Of a stretch of 64,000 nucleotides of DNA, positions 16,780 to 24,796 are shown one piece after another. The translations under genes were made by a program, and so were the position numbers. The notes under the pieces were generated by a model. It searched no databases, had not been told where the DNA came from, and saw nothing but the letters and a program-made list of their open reading frames with translations. How positions within the stretch are numbered: the stretch's first letter is position 1; every line of letters starts with the position of its first letter. The stretch spans positions 1,178,001 through 1,242,000 of the forward strand of contig CAWINZ010000005.1 of assembly GCA_963837695.1 (NCBI GenBank), in the 5' to 3' direction. Origin of the DNA: VRUE01 sp963837695. Lineage in GTDB: Bacteria > Actinomycetota > Thermoleophilia > Solirubrobacterales > 70-9.

Positions 16780-16893
16780 GCGCCGCTAACCCGGCTATCG
16801 ACGTCGGCGACGATCCGGGTCTGGGCGATCGACCTTGCCGGCAACAAAGACCCGAGTGCGGCCAAACGGCGCTTCACGGTTCCCGGCGGGGGG
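16780..16893 (+). pseudogene. Remnant of an Ig-like repeat from a surface protein
   Basis: In one frame the bases at 16801-16890 read TIRVWAIDLAGNKDPSAAKR then RFTVPGG. This matches the closing strands of bacterial Ig-like repeats of the form VRAxDxAGNxDPSPAxRxFTV, which are common in large exported proteins of this lineage. There is no start codon or rest-of-domain around it. The frame then runs on without homology to a stop at 17004. It looks like the 3' scrap of a deleted surface-protein gene just upstream of the cupredoxin gene. Confidence 0.5.
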
Positions 16894-16987
16894 CTTGATC
16901 GGCGCCGTCCCAGGCTCTATTTTCCCTCGTCCTATCGTGTCGATGCGTCGCTTGCGCGGAGCGACGCCCAGAAAAAAGGAAATCGAA

Positions 16988-17557
16988 TTGAGGAATTCTC
17001 GTAGTTCCGGCCGCTCGGCCAAGGCAGTTGCCCTGGGTCTGATGGCGGCACTCGTCGCGTTCTGCGCCCTGGCCTCGACGGCCTCGGCCGGCACCGATCC
17101 GACCGTCTTCATCAAAGATGGCAAAGGCGGCCTCCGCTTTGAAGCACCGAAGACGATCGCCAACGGCGAAAACCTCGCCGTGGTCAACACGACCAACCCA
17201 CACAAGGTCGGCCCGCACACGTTCTCGCTGGTCGCCAAGGGGTTGATCCCGAAGACCCCCAAGCAGCGCCAGCTCTGCTTCACCCCGCACCACATCTGCA
17301 AGGCGATCGCCGGTTGGCATGGGGTCAAAGGCAACGGACCGGTGAAGGTCAACCCGGTCGACGCCGGGCCGGAAGGCTGGAGCACGCTGGGCAGCCTGAC
17401 CGAAAAGGGCGACTCCTGGTTCACCGGTGAGAAGCCGGGCACCTCGATCGTTGAGAAGGTCAACGTCGACACCTCGGCCGGACCGACGCGGATCTACTTC
17501 GTCTGCGCGATCCACCCCTGGATGCACGGCACGATCAACGTCCTGCCGGGCGGCTAG
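16988..17557 (+). CDS. Secreted cupredoxin-like copper protein
   Basis: A 189-residue protein with a TTG start at 16988, preceded by AAAAAAGGA eight bases upstream. A signal peptide is clear (basic RNSRSSGRSAK, then VALGLMAALVAFCALASTASA). The mature part carries type 1 copper ligands: an upstream His in NPHKVGPHTF and the closing C-x2-H-x2-M pattern in VCAIHPWMHGTI. It probably shuttles electrons or copper outside the membrane. It lies immediately before a multicopper oxidase gene, so the two may form an extracellular redox pair. A 51-residue N-terminal extension in frame lacks signal-peptide features and is rejected. Confidence 0.8.
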   Translation: MRNSRSSGRSAKAVALGLMAALVAFCALASTASAGTDPTVFIKDGKGGLRFEAPKTIANGENLAVVNTTNPHKVGPHTFSLVAKGLIPKTPKQRQLCFTPHHICKAIAGWHGVKGNGPVKVNPVDAGPEGWSTLGSLTEKGDSWFTGEKPGTSIVEKVNVDTSAGPTRIYFVCAIHPWMHGTINVLPGG

Positions 17558-17589
17558 CCACGGCTGGTCCCCCGCAGTCATCGCCGCGT

Positions 17590-19149
17590 CTGGGGCGCCG
17601 AGCTTTCCTCGGCGCCCTGGGCGGCGGCGCGCTCGCGGCGCTGCTGCCTTCCGGCCTGCGCCCGGGTGGCCCGACCCCGGCCGCGGCGCGGCCGGGGCGG
17701 CTGCCCGCGCCGCCGCCGTTCCGCGATCCGCTGCCGATCCCCGCGGAGCTGCGCGGCGGCAAGCTCGACATCCCGATCCGCGAGGCCGAGGTCCAGATCC
17801 TGCCCGGGGCGCCGACCCGGATGTGGACCTACGGCGGCACCTTCCCCGGCCCGACGATCAGGCGTCCGGCCGGCCACCGCACCGAGGTCACCTTCCACCA
17901 CCGGTTACCGCCGAAGGTCGGCGAGCTGACCGTCCACCTGCACGGCGGCCACAACCGCACCCAGTTCGACGGCCGCCCGGGTGGCCTCACCCGCTCCCAG
18001 CCGCGTTCCTTCTACTGCCACATCCCCAGCGGACTCTCGCCGCGCGAGTCGGGTAACGACGTGCTGATCGAGGCGGGCGGGCGGCGGCGCTACGTCTGGG
18101 ACCTGGTCGAGGACGGGCGGCCCGAGCGCGCCGCGATGCAGTGGTACCACGACCACCGCCTCGACCACACCGGTCGCAACGTCTGGCACGGACTGGCGGG
18201 CATCTTCATCATCGACGACGAGTTCGACGCCTCGCTGCCGCTGCCGTCGGGCGAGCGCGACATCCCGCTGATGATCGCCGACCGCAGCTTCGACCGCCAC
18301 AACCAGCTGACCGACCCGTTCACCGGCCTGCGCCCGCCCGCGGACGGCGTCGTCGGCCACCGCGTGCTCGTCAACGGCGCCTACATGCCGCACCACCGGG
18401 TCACGGCGCGGCGCTACCGGCTACGCCTGCTCAACGTCTCCGGCTTCCGCGCCTACAACGTCCACCTCTCCAACGGCGCGCCGCTGGTCCAGATCGGCAC
18501 CGACAGCGGCCTGATGCCGAAGCCGGTCCGCCGCACTCACGTCCTGCTCGGCCCGGCCGAGCGGGCCGAGGTGATCGTCGATTTCTCCACCGCTCGCGGC
18601 GAGACCGTCGAGCTGCGCAGCGGCCCGCGCCACGACGGCCACAACGGCGCCGGGTCGCGCCCCTACGTCGGCGCGCTGATGCAGTTCCGCGTCGACTCGC
18701 AGCGCCTCGCCGACAGGACCAAGGTGCCGCGCAGGCTGCGTCCCCTGCCGGCCTGGACCAAGCACGTCTCCCACAAACCCGACCACACCTGGACGATCAC
18801 GATCGGCGGCCTCTTCAAGCCGACCTGGCTGATCAACGGGCGCACCTACAACCCCGCCTATGCCGACGCCTTCCCCAAGCTCGGCTCGACCGTCACCTGG
18901 GAGCTGGTCAACCGCACCAACGTCACCCACCTGATGCATCTCCACCACACCGACTGGTACCTGCTGGCGCGCAACGGCAAGCCGCCTCCGCCGTGGGAAG
19001 ACTGCCTCAAGGAGACCTTCTTCCTCTACCCGGGCGAAAAGATCCTCGTCGCCGGCCACTTCGCCGACTACACCGGCAAGTTCGTCATCCACTGCCACAT
19101 GCTCGACCACGAGGACCACGGCCTGATGAGCCAGTTCGAGGTCGTCTGA
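17590..19149 (+). CDS. Tat-exported multicopper oxidase
   Basis: A multicopper oxidase with the four copper-binding clusters LTVHLHGGHN, WYHDHRLDHT, THLMHLHHTDWY and FVIHCHMLDHEDHGLM; the last supplies the Cys, His and Met-type ligands of the T1 site. The first ATG (17821) falls inside the first cupredoxin domain, so the true start is upstream. The in-frame upstream sequence GRRAFLGALGGGALAALLP is a textbook twin-arginine signal, but no ATG, GTG or TTG precedes it after the last stop. I propose the CTG at 17590. The enzyme would oxidise metals or phenolics outside the cell, beside the cupredoxin. Confidence 0.85.
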   Translation: MGRRAFLGALGGGALAALLPSGLRPGGPTPAAARPGRLPAPPPFRDPLPIPAELRGGKLDIPIREAEVQILPGAPTRMWTYGGTFPGPTIRRPAGHRTEVTFHHRLPPKVGELTVHLHGGHNRTQFDGRPGGLTRSQPRSFYCHIPSGLSPRESGNDVLIEAGGRRRYVWDLVEDGRPERAAMQWYHDHRLDHTGRNVWHGLAGIFIIDDEFDASLPLPSGERDIPLMIADRSFDRHNQLTDPFTGLRPPADGVVGHRVLVNGAYMPHHRVTARRYRLRLLNVSGFRAYNVHLSNGAPLVQIGTDSGLMPKPVRRTHVLLGPAERAEVIVDFSTARGETVELRSGPRHDGHNGAGSRPYVGALMQFRVDSQRLADRTKVPRRLRPLPAWTKHVSHKPDHTWTITIGGLFKPTWLINGRTYNPAYADAFPKLGSTVTWELVNRTNVTHLMHLHHTDWYLLARNGKPPPPWEDCLKETFFLYPGEKILVAGHFADYTGKFVIHCHMLDHEDHGLMSQFEVV

Positions 19150-19264
19150 CGCCCGCAAACCGGCGCATCTCGGGGTCTTCGGTCGGTCTCCTCAGGTCAC
19201 GCACTGTTCGTGCGCTCCCCTCGTCGCCCTCCCTGCATCCCCCGACCTGCTTGGTTTGCGAACG

Positions 19265-19594
19265 TCAGATGTCGGCGACGGCCTGGCGGATCCACTCGAG
19301 ATAGCCCGGGCTGCCGGCGACGATCGGCGTGGCGATGATCTCCGGCTCCTCGTAGGAGTGGAGCTCGCGGATCGCCGCCTCGATCTCGTCGTAGCGCGCC
19401 GCGCTCGTCTTCGCCACGCACAGCCACTCGGTCGCGCGCTCGACCTCGCCCTGCCATCGGTAGCGGCTGGCGATCGGGCCGATCACCTGCACGCAGGCGG
19501 CGAAGCGGCGCTCGACCAGCGCCGCGCCGATCCGTTCGGCCTCCTCCTCGGTTCCCGCCGTGGTCGTGACCTGGAGGTGCTCCGCATCGGTCAT
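19265..19594 (-). CDS. cutA: Divalent-cation tolerance protein CutA
   Basis: A 109-residue protein starting MTDAEHLQVTTTAGTEEEAE. RRFAACVQVIGPIASRYRWQ, VERATEWLCVAKTSA, HSYEEPEIIATPIVAGSPGY and LEWIRQAV match the CutA1 family over its whole length, including the invariant AACV and HxYExPEI segments. CutA1 forms trimers and was linked to copper tolerance in E. coli; its biochemical role is still unclear. The start overlaps the stop of the upstream SDR gene by 4 bp (ATGA), so the two are co-translated. Confidence 0.93.
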   Translation of the reverse strand: MTDAEHLQVTTTAGTEEEAERIGAALVERRFAACVQVIGPIASRYRWQGEVERATEWLCVAKTSAARYDEIEAAIRELHSYEEPEIIATPIVAGSPGYLEWIRQAVADI

Positions 19595-20340
19595 CGGGCT
19601 GAGCCGCCGTCCGCGTCCCTGTGGACCTCGATCGCGGCGGCCTGGTCGCGGGGGCGGACGACGATCTCGTCGATGTTGACGTGGGACGGCTGGGCGACGG
19701 CCCAGCGCACGCACTCGGCGACGTCGGCGGCGCTCAGCGGCGTCATGCCGGCATAGACGCGACGGGCGGCCTCCTCGTCGCCGCCGAAGCGGACCAGCGA
19801 GAACTCGGTCTCGACCATGCCCGGCGCGATCTCGGTCACCCGCACGGGCTCGCCGAGCAGCTCCAGGCGCAGCACCCGCAGCATCGAGCGCTGGGCGTGC
19901 TTGGCGGCGATGTAGCCGGCACCGCCGCGGTAGGCCTCGAAGCCGGCGATGCTGGTGATCGAGACCACGTGACCGTCGCCCGAGGCGACCAGCCGCGGCA
20001 GCAGCGTCCGCGTCATCCGCATCGTCCCCAGCACGTTCGCCTCATACATCGTGCGCCACTTGTCTTCGTCGGCCTCGCCCAGTGGTTCGAGCCCGTGGGC
20101 GCCGCCGGCGTTGTTGACCAGCACGTCGCAGCGCGACAGGCGGGCGGCGAGCTCTTCGACCGAGCCGGGGTCGGCGACATCGAGCGCGACGGCCTCTCCG
20201 CCCAGCTCGGCGGCGAGCTCCTCCAGCCGCTCCAAGCGCCGCGCCCCGAGCACGACCTGGAAGCCGTCCCCAGCCAGCGCCCGCGCCGCGGCCGCGCCGA
20301 TCCCGCTCGAAGCTCCGGTAATTACGGCGACTTTTGCCAT
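19591..20340 (-). CDS. Classical short-chain dehydrogenase/reductase
   Basis: A 249-residue protein starting MAKVAVITGASSGIGAAAAR, with the TGxxxGIG cofactor loop at residues 8-14, NNAG in LVNNAGGAHGLEPL and the catalytic S...YxxxK in VSITSIAGF and GYIAAKHAQ. It resembles YdfG-like serine/3-hydroxy-acid dehydrogenases (VRVTEIAPGMVETEFSLVRF). It would use NADP(H) to interconvert an alcohol and a carbonyl; substrate unknown. Upstream in-frame residues before MAKVA show no conservation and are excluded. Coupled to cutA. Confidence 0.9.
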   Translation of the reverse strand: MAKVAVITGASSGIGAAAARALAGDGFQVVLGARRLERLEELAAELGGEAVALDVADPGSVEELAARLSRCDVLVNNAGGAHGLEPLGEADEDKWRTMYEANVLGTMRMTRTLLPRLVASGDGHVVSITSIAGFEAYRGGAGYIAAKHAQRSMLRVLRLELLGEPVRVTEIAPGMVETEFSLVRFGGDEEAARRVYAGMTPLSAADVAECVRWAVAQPSHVNIDEIVVRPRDQAAAIEVHRDADGGSAR

Positions 20341-20469
20341 GCCGGGCGAGCCTATCCGTCTGGTGGGGGGGAGTTTGAGGCGCCCAGGACTTGAGCATGA
20401 ATGGAGGCAGCGATCCAACGACCCCCTGGGGTTTCCAGTCCCGTCCTGGGCGGAGTTATACTGCTTGGT

Positions 20470-20763
20470 ATGACTTATAGGGTGGGGCCAAAGGGACAGG
20501 TCGTGATCCCCAAGGCGATCCGCGATCGCCTTGGGATTTCAACGGGCGACGAGGTCGTGGTCGAGCAGGACGGGAGAGAGGTGCGCATTCGCCTCTTGGC
20601 AGACGACTTGGAGACGCGACGCGAGCGCATCGAGGCACTGCGAGGGATCTCAGCCGGTACCCCGGGGCTGCCGGGCTTCGAAGCCGATAAGCGCAAGGAA
20701 CGCGAGCGCGAGGAGCGCAAGGAACGCGGGCGCGAGGAGCACCTGACGCGGGGGTCCCGGTGA
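20470..20763 (+). CDS. AbrB/MazE-type antitoxin (VapB-like)
   Basis: A 97-residue protein starting MTYRVGPKGQVVIPKAIRDR. This SpoVT-AbrB swapped-hairpin domain (GQVVIPKAIRDRLGISTGDE) binds DNA and represses its own promoter in toxin-antitoxin loci. The C-terminal third is extremely charged (KRKEREREERKERGREEHL) and would be the flexible toxin-binding tail; the underlying DNA repeats GCGCGAGGA/GCAAGGAAC-type units. Its stop overlaps the GTG start of the PIN-domain gene by 4 bp. Confidence 0.88.
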   Translation: MTYRVGPKGQVVIPKAIRDRLGISTGDEVVVEQDGREVRIRLLADDLETRRERIEALRGISAGTPGLPGFEADKRKEREREERKERGREEHLTRGSR

Positions 20764-21143
20764 AGGCCGTTTTGGATGCCTGGGCGTTGATTGCCTTCTT
20801 CGATGACTCGCGCGGGGCGGCCGCACGGGTGGAGGCTCTGCTCATGGGGGGCGGGGGAGCCATTTGCTCGGTCAACCTGGGTGAGGTTCTCTACCGGCAG
20901 ACCCGCCTGGCCGGGGCTCGGGCCGCGCGCGAACGGGTGGCCGCCCTGCGCGGCAATCTCGATGTCGTCGATCCGGACTGGCAGCTCGTCGAGGCAGCCG
21001 CCGCGATCAAGGCAGCGGGCGGCCTCTCCTATCCCGACGCCTTCTGCGTCGCCACGGCGACCCGCCTCGACGCCCCGATCTGGACCGGCGACCCGGAGAT
21101 CATCGAACTGCCCGGCGACCACGAGGTCGTCGATCTGCGCTAG
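20760..21143 (+). CDS. PIN-domain ribonuclease toxin (VapC-like)
   Basis: A 127-residue protein with a GTG start overlapping the antitoxin stop. The PIN-domain acidic residues are seen in MKAVLDAWALIAFF (Asp6), CSVNLGEVLYR (Glu), SYPDAFCVATA (Asp) and WTGDPEI (Asp). VapC toxins cut tRNA or rRNA when free of antitoxin. Together with the upstream AbrB-type gene this is a complete type II module with normal order and coupling. Confidence 0.9.
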   Translation: MKAVLDAWALIAFFDDSRGAAARVEALLMGGGGAICSVNLGEVLYRQTRLAGARAARERVAALRGNLDVVDPDWQLVEAAAAIKAAGGLSYPDAFCVATATRLDAPIWTGDPEIIELPGDHEVVDLR

Positions 21144-21149
21144 GCGGCG

Positions 21150-21527
21150 CTACTCGCCGATCAGCTCGATGCGGTACCCGTCCGGGTCGCGGACGAAGGC
21201 GATGCGGTGGCCCTCGATGCGGCCGCCGGGGCGGTAGGGGGGCTTCTCGGGCTCGATTCCCTCCGCGGCCAGGCCCTCCAGGGCGCCGTCGAGGTCATCG
21301 ACGGCGAGGGCGATGTGGTTGTAGCCGCTGCCGTGCTCGTACTCGGTGACGCCGTGGTTGTAGGTCAACTCCAGACGCGGATCTTCGCCCGGCATGCCCA
21401 TGAAGACGTTGATCGCCTCGTCGCCGATCGGCATCCGCGCGACCTCTTCGAAGCCGAGCTTCTCGTAGAACTCCACCGAGCGGTCGATCTCGCCGATCCG
21501 GTAGCAGGTGTGGAGGAAGCTGGCCAT
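21150..21527 (-). CDS. Glyoxalase I-like VOC protein (lactoylglutathione lyase type)
   Basis: A 125-residue single-module VOC protein. MASFLHTCYRIGEIDRSVEF carries the first metal-ligand His; LELTYNHGVTEYEHGSGYNH and IALAVDDL follow; GHRIAFVRDPDGYRIELIGE is the C-terminal metal-binding end. The pattern and length match GloA, which converts the methylglyoxal-thiol hemithioacetal to an S-lactoyl thioester. Actinobacteria usually lack glutathione, so the thiol may be mycothiol. It is convergent with vapC, with only six bases between stops. Confidence 0.85.
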   Translation of the reverse strand: MASFLHTCYRIGEIDRSVEFYEKLGFEEVARMPIGDEAINVFMGMPGEDPRLELTYNHGVTEYEHGSGYNHIALAVDDLDGALEGLAAEGIEPEKPPYRPGGRIEGHRIAFVRDPDGYRIELIGE

Positions 21528-21559
21528 GCGGTCTCCCCGGAAGGCTACTGTTTATCGGC

Positions 21560-22453
21560 ATGTCCGAGATGCGGATCAAGACCGCCGTCGTCCACGGCCG
21601 CTCTGTCTCCTACGTTGAGGCTGGCGAGGGCCCGGTGCTGCTGCTGATCCACGGCATCGCCGGAACGTGCGAAAACTGGCGCGAGGTGGTCGAGCCATTG
21701 GCCCGCCACCACACCGTGATCGCCCCGGACTTCCCCGGTCACGGGGCGTCGCAGGCGGGTAGCGGCGATTACTCGATCGGGTCGCTTGCCAGCGGCCTGC
21801 GCGATCTGCTCTTGTCGCTCGGCCACGAGCGCGCGACTCTGGTCGGGCACTCGCTCGGCGGCGGCGTCGCGATGCAGTTCGCCTACCAGTACCCGGAGAT
21901 GATCGAACGCCTCGTTCTGGTCTCCAGCGGCGGCCTTGGCCCGGAGGTGAGTCCGGTCCTGCGTGCAGCCGCGCTGCCCGGCGCCGATCTCTTCATCTCG
22001 GTCACCGCGGGCGCCGGCCGGCGAGTCGGCTCGGCGCTGGGCGGTGGCCTCGCCGCAATCGGGCTGCGCCCCAACGCCGACGTTGCCGAGGTGGCGCGCG
22101 GCTACGCCTCGCTCGAGGACGCCGATCGCCGCGCTGCCTTCCTCGACACGCTGCGCGCCGTCGTCGGCACCGGGGGCCAGCGGGTCGCCGCGGGGGACCG
22201 TCTCTACCTGGCCGAAGCGGTGCCGGTGCTGATCGTCTGGGGCAGACGTGACTCGATCATTCCCGTCCGCCATGGCGAGGACGCCCACCGGGCGATCCCC
22301 GGCAGCCGGCTCGAGGTCTTCGAGGCAGTCGGCCACATGCCGCAGCTGGAGGCGCCGGGGCGCTTCATCGCCGTGCTCGAACGCTTCCTGCGCGAGACCG
22401 AGCCGGCCCAGTTCGACCGCGAGGAGTGGCGGGCAAGAATCCGCGCCGCCTGA
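21560..22453 (+). CDS. Alpha/beta-fold hydrolase
   Basis: A 297-residue protein with the oxyanion motif LLIHGIAGTCENW, nucleophile elbow VGHSLGGGVAMQFA (Ser at about residue 99), a late Asp in LIVWGRRDSIIPV and the catalytic His in FEAVGHMPQLEAPGRF. This is the haloperoxidase/esterase/epoxide-hydrolase-like branch; substrate cannot be told. The start ATG at 21560 has an upstream glyoxalase gene in the divergent direction, 32 bases away. An ATATA-loop hairpin follows the stop. Confidence 0.9.
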   Translation: MSEMRIKTAVVHGRSVSYVEAGEGPVLLLIHGIAGTCENWREVVEPLARHHTVIAPDFPGHGASQAGSGDYSIGSLASGLRDLLLSLGHERATLVGHSLGGGVAMQFAYQYPEMIERLVLVSSGGLGPEVSPVLRAAALPGADLFISVTAGAGRRVGSALGGGLAAIGLRPNADVAEVARGYASLEDADRRAAFLDTLRAVVGTGGQRVAAGDRLYLAEAVPVLIVWGRRDSIIPVRHGEDAHRAIPGSRLEVFEAVGHMPQLEAPGRFIAVLERFLRETEPAQFDREEWRARIRAA

Positions 22454-22464
22454 GCTCGTCCCCG

Positions 22465-22513
22465 GCCGACGGGCCTAAAAGCGGCCATATAGGCGTGTTT
22501 TCGGCCCGTCGGC
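22465..22513. terminator. ATATA-loop hairpin, copy 1 (degenerate)
   Basis: GCCGACGGGCC and GGCCCGTCGGC form a perfect 11-bp outer stem. The inner arms (TAAAAGCGGCC and GGCGTGTTTTC) pair only in part around an ATATA loop. It starts 12 bases after the hydrolase stop and precedes the PBP gene, which fits a terminator. It shares arms and loop with the hairpins at 37988 and 47999. Confidence 0.7.
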
Positions 22514-22586
22514 TGGGTTTTGGCCGTGAAATTGCTGCGCCACGCTGCGCAAAGGCGGATTCGGTGCCCTCAATACAATTTTGGCG

Positions 22587-24725
22587 ATGACGAACCGGGC
22601 ACGACGGCAGCAGCGCAGGCATCACCGCCTCAGCTGGAAGAAGAAAGTGCTGTTCCCGCTCGGGATCCTCGCCGCCGCTGCCGCGGTTGCCGGCACCGTT
22701 GGCGCGAGCTGGGCGGTCGACGTCTACAACTCGGCGCCGCCGCTCTCCAGTCTCAAGCCGGTGCAGAAGGGGCGCTCCTCGGCGATCTACGCCGCCGACG
22801 GCAGCCTGATCGGCTTCATCCGCGCCAGCAGCGTGCGCCAACCCGTCCCCTCCGAGGCGCTGCCGCAGAGCCTCAAGTACGCCACGGTCGCGATCGAGGA
22901 CCGCAACTACTTCAACCATGGCGCGATCGACCCGGCCGGCATCGCCCGCGCCGCCTGGAAGGACCTGCTTGCGGGCGGCAAGCCGGTTCAGGGCGCCTCG
23001 ACGATCACCCAGCAGCTCGTCCGCAACCTCTACATCCGCGACCCCGAACAGACCCTGAAGCGAAAGCTGGTCGAAGCGCACCTCGCCTACGAGGAGGAGG
23101 AAGCGCACTCCAAGCAGTGGATCCTCACCGCTTACCTCAACACCGCGCCCTACGGCACGGTCGAAGGCGAGACCGCGGTCGGCGCCGAGGCGGCGGCGCA
23201 GACCTACTACGGCAAGCCGGCCCGCGAGCTCGGCCTGACCGAAGCGGCGATGATCGCCGGCCTGCCCCAAGCCCCCTCCGAATACAACCCCTTCCTCGAC
23301 CCGCGCGCCGCCCTCAAACGCCGCAACGAGGTGTTGGGAGCAATGCGAGACCAGGGCTACATCACGCAGAGCGAATACCACGAGTCCGTGAACGAAGGCC
23401 TCAAGCTGAACCCAGGGCACAAGTACCGGGTCATCCGCGACCCCTTCCTCTTCGACCTGGTCCAGCAGGAGCTGATCGACAAGTACGGCCTCAACACCGT
23501 CCGCTACGGCGGCCTCAAGGCCTACACGACGATCGACCCCACGCTGCAGGAACGGGCACAGGAAGCGGTCGACTCGTGCGGCGTCTGCTACCCCGAAGGC
23601 GGCCCCGCCGCCGCGCTGGCCTCCGTCAACCCCGCCAACGGCGAGATCGTCGCCCTGGCCTCCACCCCCGGGAGCGCCGAAGAAAGCGAATTCAACTACG
23701 CCTGGCAGGCGCATCGCCAGCCCGGCTCCTCGTTCAAGGCCTTCGTCCTCACGACCGCGATCAAGCAGGGGGTCGACCCCTACAGCACCTACTACGACGG
23801 CACCTCGCCCAAGACCCTCGACGTCCCCGGGGGCGGCACCTGGACGGTCAACAACGCCGAGCCGGGCGGCGGCACGGAGTCCTTGGCCTCCGCCACCTGG
23901 GGTTCGGTCAACGTCGTCTTCGCTCAACTCGACCTCGACGTCGGTCCCGAAAACGTCACCCACACCGCGCACCAGATGGGGATCGAAGCGCCGCTCGAAT
24001 CGGTTCCGGCGGAGGCGATCGGCGGCCTCGCGATCGGCGTCACCCCGCTTGAAATGTCAGATGCCTACGCGACCCTGGCGAATGGCGGCATCCACCACGA
24101 ACCGACCGCGATAGCGCGGGTCGAGTTCCCCAGCGGCAAGGTTGACGAACCGAGCCCGGACTCCGGCGACCGCGTGCTCACCGAGGGCGAGGCCTACGAA
24201 GTAACCAAACTGCTCGAAGGCGTGATCACCCAGGGCACCGGGGCGGGCTACACGTACATGGGCTGCAGCGCCGAGGCCGGCAAGACCGGCACCTCGGAGG
24301 ATCTCTCCGACGCCTGGTTCGTCGGTTACACGCCGCTCTACTCGACCGCGGTCTGGGTCGGCCACCCGCAATCGCGCGAATCGACCGGCTACGGCGGGCC
24401 GACCGCGGGCCCGATCTGGCGCTCCTTCATGGAATCGGCCGCTGCGGGCAACTGCCCGGAATTCGCCGAACCCTCCAGCCTGCCCGAACTCTCCGGGTTG
24501 CACAGCGGGCACACGAGCGGCTCCTCGAGCTCCTCCAGCGAAGGCGAAGAAGAATTCGAAGAATTCGGAGAAGAAGAAGGCGAAGAAGAAACGAAGAAGG
24601 GGAAGGGCGGCAATGAAGGGGCCGGCGAAGCGCAAGCCGCGCCCGCTCCTCCTCCCGCCCCGACGCCGCCCCCCTCCTCGCCCGGCGGTGGCGTCAGCGC
24701 CGGCGGGGTTGCGCCCAGCGGTTGA
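22587..24725 (+). CDS. Class A penicillin-binding protein (transglycosylase/transpeptidase)
   Basis: A 712-residue protein that begins MTNRARRQQRRHHRLSWKKK (a TTG two codons earlier is an alternative). One membrane anchor lies at about residues 22-45. The GT51 glycosyltransferase domain shows AIEDRNYFNHGAIDPAGIAR, QGASTITQQLVRNLYI and LTEAAMIAGLPQAPSEYNP. The transpeptidase has SxxK (GSSFKAF, about residue 380), SxN (GSVNVV) and KTGTS (about 565). The C-terminus has a Ser patch, an acidic Glu/Gly run (about 638-660) and a Pro-rich tail. It polymerises and cross-links peptidoglycan outside the membrane. Glu codons are unusually GAA-rich toward the 3' half. Confidence 0.93.
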   Translation: MTNRARRQQRRHHRLSWKKKVLFPLGILAAAAAVAGTVGASWAVDVYNSAPPLSSLKPVQKGRSSAIYAADGSLIGFIRASSVRQPVPSEALPQSLKYATVAIEDRNYFNHGAIDPAGIARAAWKDLLAGGKPVQGASTITQQLVRNLYIRDPEQTLKRKLVEAHLAYEEEEAHSKQWILTAYLNTAPYGTVEGETAVGAEAAAQTYYGKPARELGLTEAAMIAGLPQAPSEYNPFLDPRAALKRRNEVLGAMRDQGYITQSEYHESVNEGLKLNPGHKYRVIRDPFLFDLVQQELIDKYGLNTVRYGGLKAYTTIDPTLQERAQEAVDSCGVCYPEGGPAAALASVNPANGEIVALASTPGSAEESEFNYAWQAHRQPGSSFKAFVLTTAIKQGVDPYSTYYDGTSPKTLDVPGGGTWTVNNAEPGGGTESLASATWGSVNVVFAQLDLDVGPENVTHTAHQMGIEAPLESVPAEAIGGLAIGVTPLEMSDAYATLANGGIHHEPTAIARVEFPSGKVDEPSPDSGDRVLTEGEAYEVTKLLEGVITQGTGAGYTYMGCSAEAGKTGTSEDLSDAWFVGYTPLYSTAVWVGHPQSRESTGYGGPTAGPIWRSFMESAAAGNCPEFAEPSSLPELSGLHSGHTSGSSSSSSEGEEEFEEFGEEEGEEETKKGKGGNEGAGEAQAAPAPPPAPTPPPSSPGGGVSAGGVAPSG

Positions 24726-24796
24726 GTCTTCGCCGACGGGCAAGGCTCTTGGCTGACCGGCCTCCGTCGTAGGTCGCGGTCAATGTAGGGGCGGCT

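Noticed and set aside
20686..20760. Tandem DNA repeat inside the antitoxin gene
   Set aside because: The GCGCGAGGAGCGCAAGGAACG-like units just encode the charged KERER tail; they are too few and too irregular to call a repeat locus.
22365..23972. A 535-codon leftward frame over the PBP gene
   Set aside because: Gly/Val/Asp-rich shadow of the penicillin-binding protein gene with no recognisable fold.
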